DNA from: Priestia megaterium NBRC 15308 = ATCC 14581
GTDB lineage: Bacteria > Bacillota > Bacilli > Bacillales > Bacillaceae_H
NCBI RefSeq assembly: GCF_000832985.1
Contig: NZ_CP009920.1
Span: forward strand, 62,001-126,000
Direction of reading: 5' to 3'
Length of the DNA: 64,000 nt
The translations under genes and the position numbers were made by a program. The notes under the pieces are model-generated. The model saw only the letters and a list, made by a program, of their open reading frames with translations, was not told the origin of the DNA and searched no databases. Position 1 is the stretch's first letter; every line of letters starts with the position of its first letter. Below are positions 22,393-32,088 of the stretch, in pieces.

Positions 22393-23715
22393 TTATCCTT
22401 GATTTAATGAGTGTTTAAGAAAGTCAATGGACTGATTTTTTGAAAGGCCAAACGCTGTCACGATATAATCAACGTAGGCAAGAAGCTCCAGATTCTCTCC
22501 TAATTTTGTTGTTTTAAATGATCGATTAAATCGATATTGCTTTTTATCTGAAAAGACGAGCCCTTCTTCTTCTAGAAATGTTTGAAATTGCTCATGCGGA
22601 AAGTAAAGCACATCGTTTCGAACGTTCTCTAAGTCAATCACAATAATCATATCTTCCAGCTCTGCTTTTAATTCCATCATACAATCAATGTATCCGCCGA
22701 TGCAGCTGATTAAAGATGTGAGAAAAAAGGGTCCGTTTATATATTGAAACTGCTCAAAAATCGTCTCATCGATGTAGCTTGAAATCCTTGACTTTAATAC
22801 GTCATGAATTTGTTTTGATTCTTCCATGTACGGAATAGGAATATGAAACTTAGCTGATCCGTTATAAAACTGCTCCCACGCAATTGTTTTATCATACGCA
22901 TCAATCACATCTGTGCTTCGAAAAATGATGGATTCCGCTGAATAAGAGGCTTTAACAAACGGTGTATGCAGCATCACCGTACTCTCGTCGTCCAAACGAT
23001 AGTATTTTGGCTCGCTAGACTTGCTTAAAATATATTGTTTTAACCGTTCTTCTTCCATTTGTTCAACTAAATGCAAATCATATAGTGGCAGCACGTACAT
23101 ATTACACATCCCGTAATGAATATAGCTTTTCCCGTGCATCGGCCATTTTCTGTTATAGATAGACAGTTCTTTTGTGCAAAATTCCTCTATTCGCTGCGTT
23201 TGATCCTCGGATTTTTGATAGAGTCGATCTAAATGATAGCGATCATCGATTTCCGTAACGGGAGATGTGCCGCTTCCAATTCTTCTGTAAATTTTCCCGT
23301 AAGACATGTACGGAGGGTTCGGACCTTCGGGAATCCAAATAACAAAAACACCTTGCCCGGGGTGATCTTCAGGTGATAAAAAACGCGTAACGATACGAGG
23401 AATGGGATTGGTGACATCTTTAAGCATATTATTAATAAACAGCTCATATTCTTTGCGCTCGAGCAGGTTAATGGAATGGTCGTCTTCATCTACGCCAAAA
23501 ATAAGCCACCCTCCTTTTTCATTGGCAAACGAAGCGATGATATTTGGGATTTTCCGTTTGACCGTTGAGCTTACTTCGCGCTTGAACTCAAGCTGATAGC
23601 CTTCTTCTAAATGTTTTTCCATCATGCGCTGCACATCTGAAAACTCAATTTCTCCAATTGTTTTTTTCTTTCCGTCTTCGCTTATAAATGGTGAATAAAA
23701 CGATTCTTCGTTCAC
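22393..23715 (-). CDS. AlbA_2 (Schlafen-type) domain protein
   Basis: Codes for 440 residues. Residues 20-150 form an AlbA_2 domain (PF04326): EGYQLEFKREVS, then IIASFANEKGGWLIFGVDED, IPRIVTRF, GVFVIWIPEGPNPPYMSYGK, IYRRIGSGTSP. These domains bind nucleic acid and occur in regulators, defence proteins and Schlafens. The remaining 290 residues, with no recognised domain, may sense a ligand. GTG at 23715 has AGGAGGG at good distance; GTGs seven codons earlier overlap it. A single gene with no defence neighbours. Confidence 0.8.
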   Translation of the reverse strand: MNEESFYSPFISEDGKKKTIGEIEFSDVQRMMEKHLEEGYQLEFKREVSSTVKRKIPNIIASFANEKGGWLIFGVDEDDHSINLLERKEYELFINNMLKDVTNPIPRIVTRFLSPEDHPGQGVFVIWIPEGPNPPYMSYGKIYRRIGSGTSPVTEIDDRYHLDRLYQKSEDQTQRIEEFCTKELSIYNRKWPMHGKSYIHYGMCNMYVLPLYDLHLVEQMEEERLKQYILSKSSEPKYYRLDDESTVMLHTPFVKASYSAESIIFRSTDVIDAYDKTIAWEQFYNGSAKFHIPIPYMEESKQIHDVLKSRISSYIDETIFEQFQYINGPFFLTSLISCIGGYIDCMMELKAELEDMIIVIDLENVRNDVLYFPHEQFQTFLEEEGLVFSDKKQYRFNRSFKTTKLGENLELLAYVDYIVTAFGLSKNQSIDFLKHSLNQG

Positions 23716-23863
23716 TTGTCTTTCCCTCCTCACCACTTCTATTTAACTTATCCATATGATGAGAAGTAAAAAGACAGTCATATTTCTTTGATTTTTTTCA
23801 AAAAACAAAATTTTTACCAAATTAATCCTGTTTTATATTGTGATAGAAAAAGAGGTGAAGAAT

Positions 23864-24418
23864 ATGATTGAAGCAATATTTTTAGACCGAGACGGAACGA
23901 TTGGCGGCAGTAATGAAATACAATATCCGGGTGATTTTCAGCTATTCCCCCAAGCAAAGCAAGCGATTATAGACATAAAGAAACAAAACATTCCGCTGTT
24001 TTCTTTTACGAATCAGCCCGATATTACAAAAGGAAAGGTAAAGAAATCAGACTTTATCTCTGAGCTTTTAGCTTTTGGATTTGATGATGTTTACCTTTGT
24101 CCTCATGAAGATTCAGACAATTGTTCGTGCCGCAAACCAAGGCCGGGCATGCTGTTAAAAGCAGCCGAGGAGCACAGCTTAAATTTGGCTAACTGCATCG
24201 TGATTGGCGACCGGTGGAAAGACCTCGTAGCGGCCCATGCAGCAGGAGCACAATGTATTTTAGTGTTAACAGGAGCTGGGCACGACACGTTACATGTACG
24301 GGAAAAATGGGCTGACGTACAAGCGGCCTTTATTGCAGCCAATATACAGGAAGCTGTTGAATTTATCTTTACATCACTGAGTTCACAGCCGATACTACCG
24401 CATTCACATACTCGTTAA
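23864..24418 (+). CDS. HAD-IIIA phosphatase (GmhB-like)
   Basis: Codes for 184 residues. The nucleophile motif is FLDRDGTIGG near residue 5, with later motifs FTNQPD and VIGDRWKDLVAAHAAGA. The pattern CPHEDSDNCSCRKPRPGML carries a Cys/His cluster like the zinc loop of GmhB-type sugar bisphosphate or histidinol phosphatases. The substrate is probably a small phosphorylated metabolite. ATG at 23864 has GAGGTG upstream. Its 3' end overlaps the next gene tail to tail by 50 bp. Confidence 0.87.
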   Translation: MIEAIFLDRDGTIGGSNEIQYPGDFQLFPQAKQAIIDIKKQNIPLFSFTNQPDITKGKVKKSDFISELLAFGFDDVYLCPHEDSDNCSCRKPRPGMLLKAAEEHSLNLANCIVIGDRWKDLVAAHAAGAQCILVLTGAGHDTLHVREKWADVQAAFIAANIQEAVEFIFTSLSSQPILPHSHTR

Positions 24419-24944
24419 ACAGCTCATTATCCTGTAATAATTGTTCATACTGCGGAGTGGTTATTTCAAGCTGCAGTCCTTTATGCCGCTGATTGCCGTT
24501 TGCGATATTTCGAGGTGAAACGCCTTTTAAATGCACGGGCGTTTCACTGATCGGAAAACCTGAGAGTGCATGACGCACCGCTTTTTCTAACTTTTCGTCT
24601 CTTCCTCCGATATAAGTCGTGCAGACGTCGCTGTAGGCACCGTGAAGAGAAATCGTGACCTCTGATTTTTTAACGAGGTGACGCGCCATTTCTTCATCGT
24701 AGTTTGCAGACGTAACATGCAATTCAAACGGATTTTCTGTTTTCAGTGTTTTAAATACGTACACCGTTGCGTTCAGCTTTTCTGCTATTTTTTCTGCCAC
24801 TTCTTCTGTCCCAATTTCCATCGTTCCTCCGTGAATAGCAAGCACGACAATTTCTCTCCGGCGAATGACACATTCTATTTCGTAATCAATTCCCGCTCGT
24901 TCACACTGTGATAGTTCTTGAAAACTTTGATACACATCCCTCAT
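24369..24944 (-). CDS. Poly-gamma-glutamate hydrolase family protein
   Basis: Codes for 191 residues. The motifs VLAIHGGTMEIGTEEVAEKIA, SANYDEEMARHLV, TISLHGAYSD and QRHKGLQLEIT match the poly-gamma-glutamate hydrolase family (formerly DUF867; phage PghP type), a zinc peptidase related to carboxypeptidases: His in HGG, Glu in GTE and a later His are the likely ligands. It should cut gamma-linked polyglutamate. No signal peptide is visible. ATG at 24944 is chosen; a GTG four codons earlier sits on the AAAGG motif. Confidence 0.85.
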   Translation of the reverse strand: MRDVYQSFQELSQCERAGIDYEIECVIRRREIVVLAIHGGTMEIGTEEVAEKIAEKLNATVYVFKTLKTENPFELHVTSANYDEEMARHLVKKSEVTISLHGAYSDVCTTYIGGRDEKLEKAVRHALSGFPISETPVHLKGVSPRNIANGNQRHKGLQLEITTPQYEQLLQDNELFNEYVNAVVSAVNSVM

Positions 24945-25120
24945 CGGTTTCTTCACACCTTTCTTTTATCTTTCATATACCCAGGCTTTATTTTTTCTTT
25001 TTCTTCATATAGTAAAGGTATTAACCCTTTGTTTACTCGTTTATTTTTGTTTTTATACTTTATATTTTAGTGTGCACAAAATTTTTTTTTGAAATTCGAA
25101 ATAAAAGTATTGCCAAACAA

Positions 25121-25134
25121 ACCGTCCAGACGGT
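25121..25134 (+). promoter_or_regulatory. TetR-type operator
   Basis: ACCGTC-CA-GACGGT is a perfect inverted repeat. It lies 40 bp upstream of the TetR gene, downstream of a possible -35 (TTGCCA, 25110-25115), as expected for autoregulation by a QacR/TetR-like repressor. Confidence 0.65.
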
Positions 25135-25172
25135 AAAGTATTCTAGGGAAAATCAAAAAGGAGGAAATTCGT

Positions 25173-25706
25173 GTGTCTACATTTGATGATATATTGCTTG
25201 CAGCTACGCAGGTTGTACAGCGTGACGGCGTTGGAAATTTGACGCTTGAAAAAGTAGCAAAAGAAGCCGGCGTCAGTAAAGGCGGTTTGTTGTATCACTT
25301 CTCTTCAAAAGATGAATTGATTAAGCAAATGCTGTATTCAGTCACAGAGAAATATGATGACGGACTAAACGTACAAGTTGAACGTGACAATTCTCCTGGC
25401 AAATGGAGCCGGGCTTATCTTGCTGAGACGCTTCATGACCTTCAGCGTGAACAAGTGATGAGCGCGGGGTTACTTGCAGGTATTGCAACCAACCCTGAAC
25501 TCCTGCAGCACTTTCAAAAGCAATACGAAAAGTGGCAGCAGCACATTGAACAAGACGACATTGATCCAGTCCTTGCTACCATTGTGCGCCTAGCAGCTGA
25601 CGGATTATGGTTCAGTCAAATGTTTGGGCTCGCACCCGTGAATCCAGACATGCAAAAACAGATTCAACAACAACTTCGGAAATTAACAGAGGAGGGTTTT
25701 CGATGA
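25173..25706 (+). CDS. TetR/AcrR family repressor
   Basis: Codes for 177 residues. The helix-turn-helix reads VVQRDGVGNLTLEKVAKEAG then VSKGGLLYHFSSKDELI (residues 12-48). The C-terminal ligand domain resembles TetR_C_11-type. Start is GTG after AAAGGAGGAAATTC. Its last codon overlaps the start of an SMR pump gene (ATGA), and an inverted-repeat operator lies upstream, so it probably controls both genes in response to the pump's substrate. Confidence 0.92.
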   Translation: MSTFDDILLAATQVVQRDGVGNLTLEKVAKEAGVSKGGLLYHFSSKDELIKQMLYSVTEKYDDGLNVQVERDNSPGKWSRAYLAETLHDLQREQVMSAGLLAGIATNPELLQHFQKQYEKWQQHIEQDDIDPVLATIVRLAADGLWFSQMFGLAPVNPDMQKQIQQQLRKLTEEGFR

Positions 25707-26029
25707 AAGCCTATTTATTTTTAGCGATTGCTATTAGTTCAGAGTTATTTGGTACATCTATGTTAAAAGCATCAAACGGATTTACAAAATTTTGGCCTAG
25801 TCTTGGTGTTTTATTAGGGTTTGGTCTTGCTTTCTATGCGCTTTCCACATCGCTTCAGCACATTCCACTCAGCGTTGCGTATGCCATTTGGTCTGGTGTA
25901 GGAACTGCTGTGACAGCTGTGATTGGCGTAGTTATTTGGAAAGAAAGCGGCAGTCTCACGATGGTATTTGGCATCGTATTAATCATTGCAGGAGTCATTC
26001 TTTTAAATTTAAAATCAGTGGCTCACTAA
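25703..26029 (+). CDS. Small multidrug resistance (SMR) efflux protein
   Basis: Codes for 108 residues with four membrane helices. The motif SSELFGTSMLKASNGF includes the essential Glu in helix 1 (Glu13), followed by YALSTSLQHIPLSVAYAIWSG, the SMR signature. SMR proteins export quaternary ammonium compounds or guanidinium by proton exchange. Only one SMR gene is present, so a homodimer is likely. It overlaps the TetR gene by 4 bp with GAGGAGGG upstream. Confidence 0.92.
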   Translation: MKAYLFLAIAISSELFGTSMLKASNGFTKFWPSLGVLLGFGLAFYALSTSLQHIPLSVAYAIWSGVGTAVTAVIGVVIWKESGSLTMVFGIVLIIAGVILLNLKSVAH

Positions 26030-26126
26030 AAAAAGAGCCAGTAAATACTGACTCTTAAGCAAAGGAGGAAAATCGACTGTCTACTTATGAAAGTAGTATG
26101 TATCGTTTTCCTTTTTTTATACTCTT

Positions 26127-27704
26127 TTATAGATTAAACGGGTCTAGGAATTTAACAGATGGATATTTGTCCTGGAACAAACGCCATACAAAATCGTTTT
26201 CAAACATAAGAACGGCATGTTTATCACGATCTTCTACTAGCATCACGCGAGAATCTAGCATGCGATCTTCAATTGTTGATTTGTCTACCCATTTTGCAAT
26301 GTTATGAGACATGCGCGTGAATTCAAGATCGACGTTGTACTCACCTTTCATACGGTGTTCAAACACTTGGAACTGAAGTTCACCGACTGCTCCTAAAATA
26401 TAATCTCCAAAGAACGGCGTACGGTAAAGCTGTACGGCTCCTTCTTGTACAAGCTGATTAATCCCTTTTTCAAAGTGCTTAGATTTCATTGCATTTTTCG
26501 CACGAACTTTTACAAACAGTTCAGGCGGGAACTTTGGAAGAGCATCAAATTCGAATACTTTTCCCTCTCCTACAATGGTATCGCCAATCTGATACGTACC
26601 CGAGTCATACAAGCCAATGATATCCCCAGGATACGCTGTGTCTACTGTTTCACGGCTTGATGCCAAGAACTGATGAGACTGCGCTAGCTTCATTTTACGG
26701 TTCGTTCTTGCTAACGTCACGTTCATTCCACGCTCGAATTTCCCTGAACATACGCGTACGAACGCAATGCGGTCGCGGTGAGCTGGGTTCATGTTCGCCT
26801 GAATTTTAAAGATGAAACCTGAGAAGTTTTCATCCGTAGGCTGAACGGTGCCATTCGTTGATTCACGAGGCTGCGGCGGTGATGTTAATTGTAAAAATGA
26901 ATTAAAGAAAGACTGTACACCAAAGTTTGCAATCGCACTTCCGAAGAAAACAGGGGTTAATAGGCCTTGCTTTACTTTTTCAATTGAAAAATCATTACCT
27001 GCTTCGTCTAGTAAAGATAAATCATCCACTAAGCCTGGTAAATACATTTCATCGACGTGTTTTTTAATTTCATCGTCGATATTTTCACCGTCAAAGTCTG
27101 CAAAATAGGACTCTTTGTTTCCTTGGTATACTTCAATTTGTTTTGAAAAACGGTCATACGTTCCTTGGAATCGTTTCCCCATGCCAATTGGCCACGTTAC
27201 AGGGTATGATTCAATACCGAGTACATCTTCAATTTCTTCAAGCAGCTCAAGCGGCTCTTTTCCTTCACGGTCTAATTTATTGATAAATGTTAGAATAGGA
27301 ATACCACGCATACGACAAACTTTAAAAAGTTTAAGCGTTTGTGCTTCAATCCCTTTCGTTCCGTCAATAACCATGACCGCACTGTCTACAGCCGTTAAGG
27401 TACGATACGTATCCTCACTGAAGTCTTCGTGTCCTGGTGTATCCAAGATGTTAATAAAGTGATCTTTATACTCAAACTGCATAACACTTGATGTAACCGA
27501 AATTCCACGTTGTTTTTCGATTTCCATCCAGTCAGATGTAGCAAACTTGCCTGATTTTTTTCCTTTAACCGTTCCGGCTGAACGAATCATTCCGCCCAGT
27601 AACAGCATTTTTTCTGTTAACGTTGTTTTCCCGGCATCCGGGTGAGAAATAATGGCGAATGTACGACGTGAATCGACCATCGTTTCTTGAAGTTGGTTGT
27701 TCAT
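26127..27704 (-). CDS. prfC: Peptide chain release factor 3
   Basis: Codes for 525 residues, the usual length of RF3. The GTPase motifs are present: G1 [15 protein letters not shown] near 20, switch [14 protein letters not shown]3 [15 protein letters not shown]4 FINKLDREG. Domain 2 and the C-terminal domain ([19 protein letters not shown]) follow. RF3 is a GTPase that removes RF1/RF2 from the ribosome after termination. It is a single gene. RF3 is absent from B. subtilis 168 as far as I recall, which supports assignment of the window to another Bacillaceae lineage. Confidence 0.95.
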   Translation of the reverse strand: MNNQLQETMVDSRRTFAIISHPDAGKTTLTEKMLLLGGMIRSAGTVKGKKSGKFATSDWMEIEKQRGISVTSSVMQFEYKDHFINILDTPGHEDFSEDTYRTLTAVDSAVMVIDGTKGIEAQTLKLFKVCRMRGIPILTFINKLDREGKEPLELLEEIEDVLGIESYPVTWPIGMGKRFQGTYDRFSKQIEVYQGNKESYFADFDGENIDDEIKKHVDEMYLPGLVDDLSLLDEAGNDFSIEKVKQGLLTPVFFGSAIANFGVQSFFNSFLQLTSPPQPRESTNGTVQPTDENFSGFIFKIQANMNPAHRDRIAFVRVCSGKFERGMNVTLARTNRKMKLAQSHQFLASSRETVDTAYPGDIIGLYDSGTYQIGDTIVGEGKVFEFDALPKFPPELFVKVRAKNAMKSKHFEKGINQLVQEGAVQLYRTPFFGDYILGAVGELQFQVFEHRMKGEYNVDLEFTRMSHNIAKWVDKSTIEDRMLDSRVMLVEDRDKHAVLMFENDFVWRLFQDKYPSVKFLDPFNL

Positions 27705-27849
27705 ACGTTTTAAAATCCTTTCTGCTCTACAATTCCTATTTTCATCATTTCATTATACGCTTTTTTTATACTGCGTGACTAGTTTTTTTCATATTTGAAT
27801 ACTTCTACAAAGTCAAAGAAATCGTCAACAAGGTGTAAAAAGCGAACAA

Positions 27850-27885
27850 GAAAAGACCCCTTTTATAAAAGGGGCCTTCTCCCAG
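27850..27885 (-). terminator. Terminator of the cold-shock gene
   Basis: On the minus strand GGCCCCTTTTATAAAAGGGGTC is followed by a T-rich stretch. The stem is self-complementary. It lies about 65 bp after the stop. Confidence 0.65.
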
Positions 27886-27946
27886 TTTAGTTTAACGAAC
27901 GACCAGAGAAACTTTCTGCTGATCGGCTTAAACTTTATAAAAAAAA

Positions 27947-28189
<243 letters not shown>

Positions 28190-28485
28190 CTATTCCTGCT
28201 CTTACAATAAGTCAAGACGAACACTTCGAACTATCCTTACCGAACAAAAATAAGCACCTTTATTGTAACAAATCCTCCAAAAAATTTCAAAGGAATTTGC
28301 ACATTCTTTTTGTTTGCTTTGATCCCTTACCTACAGCCTTTCCGCCCCTTTTTAAGCAGCCGAATGTGAACGCATTATCCGCACTTCTTCTTGGTGTTTT
28401 TCTTGTATAACGATCCTTTAAATGGATAACGCTATAGAGATAGATACTCTTTCTATTTATGAGAAAGCAGGTGACATCACAACCT

Positions 28486-29193
28486 ATGGAAGACATTCTC
28501 ATGTCCCTTCTTAGAACCTTTGTTTCTTTCATTATCTTAAGCATTACTACTTTCCTGATTGGAAAACAAATTAACACGCATAATAATCATTTTACATTTG
28601 CGATGTCCATCATTATTGGGTCGTTCATCGCAAATATGGGATTTGATTTGAAATTAAAATTTCTGCCGATGTTCGCTTCTTTTGCTTTTCTTGTAGCCAT
28701 TCATTTTCTTTTAGCATCAACAGCTCTAAAAAGCAGGCGCTTGCGAAAATGGATTACAGGACGCCCGACGGTTATTATGGAAAAAGGAAAGCTTCTTGAA
28801 GCAAATATGAAAAAAGTCAAATATTCTATTGACGACTTGAATCAGCATTTACGAGAACTAGGAACGTTCAACATTGCTGAAGTAGAGTTTGCTGTTTTAG
28901 AAGTAAGCGGAAAACTGTCAGTATTAAAGAAAACTGCTTATCAAAACATTGCCAAACAGGACGTTTTGTCTAAGCCGTTTAAAGAAATGAGTTTACCGGT
29001 AGAACTCATCATGGACGGAGAAATTATTCATAAAAACTTAACATCTCAATATACCGAACAGTGGATCAACCTTGAGCTTTCAAATCGTCAGCTTCAGTTG
29101 AACCAAGTGCTGTATGCAGTTGTGTCAACAAACGGCATGCTCTATGTAGATCAGTATAAAGATCAGCTGTCCGCTCCTACAGACAGAGAATAA
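28486..29193 (+). CDS. DUF421 (YetF/YdfR-type) membrane protein
   Basis: Codes for 235 residues. Three N-terminal membrane helices are followed by a soluble DUF421 domain: GRPTVIMEKGKLLEANMKKVKYSIDDLNQHLRE (read as GRPTVIMEKGKLLEA then VKYSIDDLNQHLRE) and FNIAEVEFAVLE. In Bacillus these proteins are linked to spore membranes or stress; the role is unclear. The start is uncertain: ATG at 28459 has no ribosome site, 28486 has a distant AGGTGA, and 28501 is a third option. The stop adjoins repeat R3. Confidence 0.82.
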   Translation: MEDILMSLLRTFVSFIILSITTFLIGKQINTHNNHFTFAMSIIIGSFIANMGFDLKLKFLPMFASFAFLVAIHFLLASTALKSRRLRKWITGRPTVIMEKGKLLEANMKKVKYSIDDLNQHLRELGTFNIAEVEFAVLEVSGKLSVLKKTAYQNIAKQDVLSKPFKEMSLPVELIMDGEIIHKNLTSQYTEQWINLELSNRQLQLNQVLYAVVSTNGMLYVDQYKDQLSAPTDRE

Positions 29194-29428
29194 GATTGAG
29201 ACATAACTAAATTACGCCAATCTAAAGACAGACAAACGGAGTGAATGAGTTCGTATGGAGCTTGAGACATCGCTGTTAATTTCCGTGCAGGGCTTTGCTT
29301 TCCTATCAACAGCTAGAAGCAGCTACATATATAAAACCTATGTTCACGATCACCATAAAAAAATCCGAACGAGTTTGATTCTTGATAGAGAATCAAACTC
29401 GTTCGGATAAAATATGTTTGTCCCAGTT
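29193..29428 (-). repeat. Dispersed 3' element, copy R3 (partial core)
   Basis: Left end GATTGAGACATAAC and right end GTTTGTCCCAGTTTC are imperfect inverted repeats. The GC-rich core is partly deleted. The hairpin is perfect: ATCCGAACGAGTTTGATTC pairs with its complement at 29362-29408, and a T run follows on the minus strand. The element exactly fills the gap between the stops of the DUF421 gene and the gene at 29429. Confidence 0.8.
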
Positions 29429-30916
29429 TCACTGGGCCATTTCTTCAACGGTTCCTTCTTTCAAGCCATAGTAGTTCCGTTCAAATCGCTTTATTTCTTG
29501 ATCATAGCGGCGTACTTTTGCATCCGCTAGCTGACGGCTTTGTTTTGTTTCTTCAAGCAGCTCGACCTGCTGATTAATTTGAAAAATAGTCGTCGCCAGC
29601 TCGTCTTGATAATCATAAATTTCATTTTGAATATCCACGCATACGGGCAAGCGATTTGCTAAAATAAAGTCCGTCATTTGCATAAGCACTTTTTTACGCT
29701 CTACTTCTTTCACTTTGCTTTTGACGGCTCGTTCTGCAGAACGGAACGTCAGTCTTACTTTAGAGAAGAAGTCACCTTTAATCGAAAGCTTGCGCTGCAG
29801 TTCTTCTACATCTTGTTTTAATGATTCATGCTCTTCAATCATTTTTTGAAGCACAAGCCCTCCGTTTAACGATGTGAGCTCCATTTCATCAAGCTGATGG
29901 CGAATGGCTGTTTTGAGCGTTTCAATTTGCTTCACCGTCTTTTTCTCCGTAGCGCGGAGCTGCTTAACATACTGCTCTGTTTTATAAATAAAGCTGTCTA
30001 ACCGTTCACGGTCAAACAGTGACTGCTCTTTCTTTTTCATATAATCTTGATACGCTGTGTGTACAGATGACCACTTGATCAGCAGAGACTGATAATTCAA
30101 CAGCTCATCCTGATGCTCAAGCTTGTACGTCCACATCAGCTGAACAACTACCAATAACAGCGGTAAAAAAGTTCCAGCTTCTTTGCGTTTTGCAATAATT
30201 TCATGACTTTCAAAGCTCGCCATTAAAAACAGCGGCGCATTCATACTAAATAGCAGTGCTGGCGGGTAATTAACGGGAATAAAGATACTCATTACGGTTG
30301 CCATAAGGCCTGAAATAGCAGGGTATGCGTGCGGAGGAAGCTGTTTGTACAGTTCAATTGTCCCTTTTTTCTGCAGCAGTTTCACAAGTGCTTCCTGCTG
30401 ATATTCTCCTAATGCATCAATCATTCTTTCCTGATACATGGGGGGCAGCTGTTCAATCCAATTCATCAGCTGCTGCTGAAACACAGCTTGCTGACGATTT
30501 GTAGCAATCATGTATTGCGAATCAATTAGATGAAAGAACAGTCGGATTTGATGGCGCATTATGTCTTCTAGCGTATGACAGCGTGCAATTGAAAACAGCT
30601 CATTGTATTTAGATACAAGCAAATTTCCAATGTTATCGCTTAACTCGTACAGCTCGCCATTTGTTGTAGCATGAGAAACGGAAAGTTCAAAAAACTTCGC
30701 CATTTCAAGCAAAATATGCAGATGCATGTCTACTTCAGGCTGTTTTTCAAGCAATTTCATTTCTTCTACCAATGATGCTTGAAAATCCGTATGCTCCGTT
30801 TGCTGATACTGTGCTGACATTTCCGTATAAATGCGGTGGTCACATAACACATAAGCAGCTCTCAGGATATCGCCTTTAGACGTAAGCAACCCATACAATA
30901 ACTGTTGTCCGTTCAT
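29429..30916 (-). CDS. Large hypothetical protein with coiled coils
   Basis: Codes for 495 residues. An N-terminal helical part (1-190) leads to two hydrophobic segments (SGLMATVMSIFIPVNYPPAL and TFLPLLLVVVQLMW, about 205-265), then about 200 residues of heptad-rich coiled coil (EQYVKQLRATEKKTVKQIET; EEHESLKQDVEELQRKL). I do not recognise a family. It could be a membrane-associated scaffold. ATG at 30916 has AAGGACGGTG upstream; ATG at 30934 has none. Confidence 0.68.
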   Translation of the reverse strand: MNGQQLLYGLLTSKGDILRAAYVLCDHRIYTEMSAQYQQTEHTDFQASLVEEMKLLEKQPEVDMHLHILLEMAKFFELSVSHATTNGELYELSDNIGNLLVSKYNELFSIARCHTLEDIMRHQIRLFFHLIDSQYMIATNRQQAVFQQQLMNWIEQLPPMYQERMIDALGEYQQEALVKLLQKKGTIELYKQLPPHAYPAISGLMATVMSIFIPVNYPPALLFSMNAPLFLMASFESHEIIAKRKEAGTFLPLLLVVVQLMWTYKLEHQDELLNYQSLLIKWSSVHTAYQDYMKKKEQSLFDRERLDSFIYKTEQYVKQLRATEKKTVKQIETLKTAIRHQLDEMELTSLNGGLVLQKMIEEHESLKQDVEELQRKLSIKGDFFSKVRLTFRSAERAVKSKVKEVERKKVLMQMTDFILANRLPVCVDIQNEIYDYQDELATTIFQINQQVELLEETKQSRQLADAKVRRYDQEIKRFERNYYGLKEGTVEEMAQ

Positions 30917-31008
30917 CTTCACACCGTCCTTCATTAAATTTTCTTACTATAGCTTTCTATCATTTTATACTTTTTCTATAAATTCGATGCAATAGTTCAA
31001 ATTTCCTG

Positions 31009-31185
31009 TTATCTTTCTTCTTGCTTCCTTAATACAAAAAGTGCCGTCCAACATGACATCAGCGCAGGCGGAATGGTCCAAGTCATATATCGCCACTCAC
31101 CGGTCACAAGCGCCATAATAAGAAAGATGAGTGGAAAACCTATTAGTACTATGATAACACGTGCTCGGCTTACCGATTTTTTCAT
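31009..31185 (-). CDS. Small membrane protein, 58 residues
   Basis: An ORF of 58 codons with AAGGGG nine bases before ATG. After a basic start (MKKSVSRARV) come two hydrophobic segments, IIVLIGFPLIFLIMALV and TWTIPPALMSCWTALFVL, and a charged end RKQEER. It looks like a two-helix hairpin membrane protein. No family recognised. Confidence 0.6.
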   Translation of the reverse strand: MKKSVSRARVIIVLIGFPLIFLIMALVTGEWRYMTWTIPPALMSCWTALFVLRKQEER

Positions 31186-31451
31186 CGTGCATCGCCCCTT
31201 CTGTTCGTCCCTTATTCTTATAATACCCTTTCTCTTCTATAGCATTAAACACCTTTATAAACCGTTCGTACATTTCTTTGTTTTCTAGACAGTCTATGAC
31301 ATAAGTTTTAAAAAAGAACAGAGGATAGCTCTTACTTTGGTGAATCTCGTAAGCAGCTTTTATGTTTTGACAAGCTAAATCGTGAAAAATGTGTTATGGT
31401 AAAAGAAAATTTCGTTTTTACTACCTACATTGAAACGAAAGGGTTGATCGT

Positions 31452-32066
31452 ATGAACATTTTTTTAATTGGCGCAAGCGGCAGGACGGGACAGGAAGTGA
31501 TCAAGCAAGCAGTGACAAACGGACATTATGTAAAAGCTTTTGTGCGAAATCCATCTAAGCTTAAGCTAACGCATGCGAACGTACACATCATACAAGGCGA
31601 CGTGCTTGATTATTATGAAGTGTGCCAGGCTATGCGAGGGTGTGATGCAGTAATTTCTTGTCTTGGAACCGAAAATCTAGGGCATTCTACCCTTTTAGTA
31701 GAAACGACAAATCTGCTCATTCAATGTATGAACGAAAATGGAATTCAGCGTATCGCCTACACGGCTTCAGCCGGAATCGACGGAGAAATTCCAGGCATGA
31801 CGGGCTGGCTTGCTCAGCGTATTTTAAAAAATGTGCTTCGCGACCATCATGAAGCTGTGAAGCTCTTGAAGGTAAGCGGACTCGACTGGACAGTTGCTCG
31901 GCCAATGGGTCTAACGAGTGGTCCATTAACCACGTATTACCGTATAGGAGAAGCTAGCATACCAGAAAACGGACGCAACATCAGCCGTTCTGACGTCGCT
32001 CATTTTCTTCTTCAAGCCGTAGAAAACAACAGGCATATAAAAAAATCACTAAGTCTTTCGTATTAA
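31452..32066 (+). CDS. NAD(P)-binding epimerase-like protein (atypical SDR)
   Basis: Codes for 204 residues. The nucleotide loop is IGASGRTGQEV at the N-terminus (GxxGxxG pattern), followed by AFVRNPSKL, VIQGDVLDY and ISCLGTE. This is the NAD(P)H-binding (NmrA/YwnB-like) atypical short-chain dehydrogenase group. Catalytic Tyr-x3-Lys is not evident, so a redox-sensing or reductase role is open. A weak AAAGGG lies upstream. A small membrane-protein gene follows after 22 bp, probably in the same operon. Confidence 0.85.
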   Translation: MNIFLIGASGRTGQEVIKQAVTNGHYVKAFVRNPSKLKLTHANVHIIQGDVLDYYEVCQAMRGCDAVISCLGTENLGHSTLLVETTNLLIQCMNENGIQRIAYTASAGIDGEIPGMTGWLAQRILKNVLRDHHEAVKLLKVSGLDWTVARPMGLTSGPLTTYYRIGEASIPENGRNISRSDVAHFLLQAVENNRHIKKSLSLSY

Positions 32067-32088
32067 GTGTTCTAAAGGAGTGTTGATA

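Noticed and set aside
26088-26138. 16-codon hydrophobic ORF ([16 protein letters not shown]) after the SMR gene
   Set aside because: The nearest AGGAGG is 18 bases upstream, too far, and the ORF overlaps the end of the RF3 gene.
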